A stretch of DNA of 64,000 bases, from NCBI GenBank assembly GCA_023634235.1, contig JAMKCF010000001.1:34028772-34092771 (forward strand), written 5' to 3'. Below, piece by piece: positions 61,381 through 64,000 of the stretch. The position numbers were made by a program, and so were the translations under genes. The notes beneath the pieces were generated by a model. The model saw only the letters and a list, made by a program, of their open reading frames with translations. It was not told the origin of the DNA and ran no database searches. Position 1 is the stretch's first letter. Every line of letters starts with the position of its first letter. The DNA comes from Pisaster brevispinus. Taxonomy: Eukaryota; Echinodermata; Asteroidea; Forcipulatida; Asteriidae.

Positions 61381-61640
61381 ATGGTCCCACTTCCGGTTGA
61401 CTCAGAAGTAAAGGTCAACATGGGGTCACGGTAACCCAAGGCTTATCTTCAATGCTCAAAAGGTTTATAACTGAAAAGAAATTGAACATGGGTTGTGTAG
61501 TTCTTGAGATATGGTCCCACTTTCGGTTGACCCGGAAGTAAAGGTTAACATGGGGTCACGGTATCCTAAGTTCAGTCTTCAATGCTTGAAGGGTCTATAA
61601 CTGAAAAGAACATGTACATGGGTTGTGTAGTTCTTGAGAT
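61381..61640 (+). repeat. 130-bp tandem pair
   Basis: ATGGTCCCAC starts at 61381 and 61511. Each unit runs CGGTTGACYCRGAAGTAAAG, ACATGGGGTCACGGTA, then ATAACTGAAAAGAA and GGGTTGTGTAGTTCTTGAGA. The units differ at several positions. A weak relative of the start (TTTTTGAGATATGGTGC) lies at 63843. Confidence 0.88.
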
Positions 61641-61861
61641 GTTGCACTGCAGAGGCAATGTTTTTTATCACAAGCGCAGTTGTGTTAACGGTTTTTTTTA
61701 CTCTAAATTTTGTTATCGAGGAACAGGTCTCACAAGCTAGCATGTATACCAATCCTGTGACGGTTACACGGTTAACCAGCCGATTAACCGGTTAAACGTT
61801 TACATTTTTACGGTTCGGATAAGCATAAAACAATTCAATCGAAAATTGCTAAACATTGACT

Positions 61862-62705
61862 ATGAATTTGCTTATTCAAAATCAAATCGCTTATTCGGAA
61901 TCAATTCGCTTATTCAAACTCAAATCACTTATTTGGAATCAATTCGCTTATTCTGAATAAATTCGCTTATTCAGAATCAAAACGCTTTTTCACAATCAAT
62001 TTGCTTACTCGGAATAATTTCGCTCATTCAAAATCAATTTGCTTATTCAGAATCATTGCTGATTCATAACCATTTTGCCTATTCATAACCATTTCGCCAA
62101 GTCGTAAGCATTATGCTTGTTGATAAAAATTGTGAAGTTTCTTTAAATACACTTAACACTACATCATTCAATGATTCATCACAAGACGCATGCATGATAG
62201 TACCATTTCGATGTTCATTCATAAAATGTGTATGCAGTGTAAACTTCGAAATCTCAGGCAGGTGTATTCATCCGTGCACTGTTGCTTTTACGGAATGGCT
62301 TATTCGGAATCAATTCGCTTATTCAAAATCAATTCGCTTATTGGTATCAATTCGCTTATTCGAAATCAACTCGCTTATTCAGAATTAAAACGCTTATTCA
62401 GAATCAATTCGCTTACTCGGATTAATTTCGCTCATTCTAAATCAATTTGCTTATTCAGAATCAATTTGCTTACTCGGAATAAATTCGCTCATTTGAAATC
62501 AGTTTGCTTATTTAAAATCTAATGGCTTATTCGGTATCAATTCGCTTATTTGGAATCAATTCGCTTATTCAAAATCGAATGAATGATAGTACCATTTCGG
62601 TACTTATGAATGATAGTACCATTTCGATGTTCATTCATAAAACGTTTATGCTGTGTAAACTTCCAAATCTCAGGCAGGTGTATTCATCCGTGCACGGTCG
62701 TTTTT
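61862..62705. repeat. Two 19-bp arrays alternating with a duplicated 96-bp segment
   Basis: Array A (about 61862-62101) and array B (about 62297-62578) consist of 19-bp units near GCTTATTCGGAATCAATTC. Each is followed by the same segment (ATGATAGTACCATTTCGATG to ATTCATCCGTGCAC, at 62194-62290 and 62610-62704). The whole is a two-fold higher-order repeat. The rotating frame makes an open plus-strand string (NSLIRNQLAYSE...) that I do not treat as a protein. Confidence 0.88.
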
Positions 62706-63008
62706 TGTAAATTTTATGCACAGGCTTAATTTAAAGCTAAATGCTGTTGTATTAAAATCGTAATTGTAAAACTTTGTGTGCCCTTTATTACCGATCGAGT
62801 ATGTTATTTTCGTATGGCATGAATAGTAAACAATTTATGGGACATGAGTTATTGTTAATTTTGGCTTTTGACCCCAAATCCAACACTGACCCTATAGCCA
62901 TGGAAAAGGTAATTTCACGTTTTTATACATTATTTCCCCACTCAGCTCTAATTCTTGCCCTATTGCATCCCCACCAAGTGTTTTGTCTGCTAGACGGTGA
63001 TTTCCCAA

Positions 63009-63141
63009 AGTAATGCGTTCGCACAAGAACCTTAAAAACGTGGTTTCAGGCGAATGGGTAGCCTTGTTTCCTTCACGATTGAGCTTCAAGTAATGCGTTT
63101 GCATAAGAAACCTAAAAGATCGTTTTCCGGTGAACGGGACC
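63009..63141 (+). repeat. Diverged 80-bp tandem pair
   Basis: AAGTAATGCGTTCGCACAAG at 63009 recurs as AAGTAATGCGTTTGCATAAG at 63090, both followed by (A)ACCTAAAA-type and TTTC(A/C)GG(C/T)GAA(T/C)GGG text. About 80% alike by eye. Confidence 0.7.
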
Positions 63142-64000
63142 CAAGCGCGGACAAGTCTGCTACGCGGGCAACATCGTCCCACACACGGCGTTCTATTTTT
63201 CTACGTTCACGCTGCTGATACCTGAGTAACGATAAATCTGAGCGGACACACGACGCTCTGCGCTGAGAGCAAGACATCTCGATTCTTGTGAATGAAAGTA
63301 GACTTGCGCTAGTCGGCGCAGAATTACTCTTTATAATACACTCTACATACAAACAACGCAAAAACACGGGTCACAAATGGGTAGGACTTGATCAAGTTTT
63401 TAAAAAAGCAAGCAAGAGCGCCGTTAAACTGGTATAGCGCCCTCATTTGTTAACAAAAAAATAGAGCTTGACTCCTTTTTTATTTATAAACTCACAGATT
63501 ATAGGCAAAGTACCCGTGGCGTTAAATTTGCCTGAGAATTTGGTTTTTTTTTTACTGACAATGTTTTGGTAAGTTTTGATGCTTTTAAACTGAAGTTCAA
63601 TAAAATCTTTCTTGTTTTAAGAAATATTTGTGTAATCTTGGACGTTAAATTTGAGCTTAATTGAAAAAATATGTTTCTAGAAGTCGGATTTGATTCCACT
63701 ATCTCCATGTGTTTTGTGCACGGGCGAAAATACGCAAGAAATGACGTCATTATGACGTCGTTCGTTGTTTTAGGCCGGAAAGCACATCTACAGTATCTCA
63801 TAAGTCTAAAACTAAAAAAAGTTTGACGATCGGCGGTATACTTTTTGAGATATGGTGCTTACAAGGCTGGCTAATTAAATATTCACCTCGCTCTAAAGTG
63901 GCTAATTAATTAAGAATTTTAACAACTATCACAATAAATGTTAAGTTTATGTACTAAGCTTCAATTTGATATATGACCAAACCCCTTCATACTTAAACAT

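Larger units (their letters stand above)
58678..64000. other. Right-hand intergenic tract
   Basis: 5.3 kb upstream of dispanin 2 with no supportable gene. The first 250 bp probably hold its promoter, with no motif recognised. Then follow an inverted pair of repeats (59229-59330 and 60782-60885) around a retroelement relic (59955-60203), a 130-bp tandem pair (61381-61640), two 19-bp arrays (61862-62578) and a short duplication (63009-63141). The stretch 63.2-64.0 kb shows nothing identifiable. Confidence 0.65.

Noticed and set aside
62113..62522. Overlapping open frames with NSLIRNQLAYS-like strings
   Set aside because: Frame products of the 19-bp arrays; mutually overlapping and without other coding evidence.

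Overview
Eukaryotic (animal) genomic DNA with split genes, GT-AG introns, many short fold-back elements and tRNA-derived SINEs. Protein similarities (a BRD10-type bromodomain protein, a NAALADL1-type M28 peptidase, CD225/dispanin proteins) and the repeat style point to a marine deuterostome, most likely an echinoderm. That assignment is inference from memory of repeat families and was not tested by a search.

All four genes lie on the minus strand. (1) 22-10416: nine coding exons of a BRD10/KIAA2026-like chromatin reader, with a bromodomain split over two exons followed by DDT/WHIM-like segments. It starts at 10416 and runs off the left edge. A 5' UTR exon and a candidate promoter lie at about 12.1-12.3 kb. 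(2) 14381-34249: a complete 18-exon, 759-codon NAALADL1/FOLH1-family zinc peptidase with every zinc ligand present. Its first intron is 7.8 kb and full of mobile elements. (3) 39476-42900: a five-exon, 167-aa dispanin (CD225 family). (4) 49825-58677: a second, four-exon, 210-aa dispanin with a Gln/Pro/Tyr-rich N-terminus. I rebuilt the exons by hand. Every junction keeps frame and phase across the gene, which is strong internal support.

Between and inside the genes lie at least six families of fold-back (MITE-like) elements, two tRNA-derived SINE families, two decayed non-LTR retrotransposon 3' ends, and many local tandem arrays with periods of 19, 22-23, 24, 25, 86-88, 109, 118, 130 and 156 bp.

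The most unusual structures are inside the peptidase gene. Part of exon 3 plus its 3' splice site is repeated five more times at 156 bp, each copy with an acceptor and no donor. Part of exon 5 plus its 5' splice site is repeated twice more at 118 bp. The right end (58.7-64 kb) has no recognisable gene and is a repeat-rich intergenic tract. No RNA gene, CRISPR array or prokaryotic feature was found.
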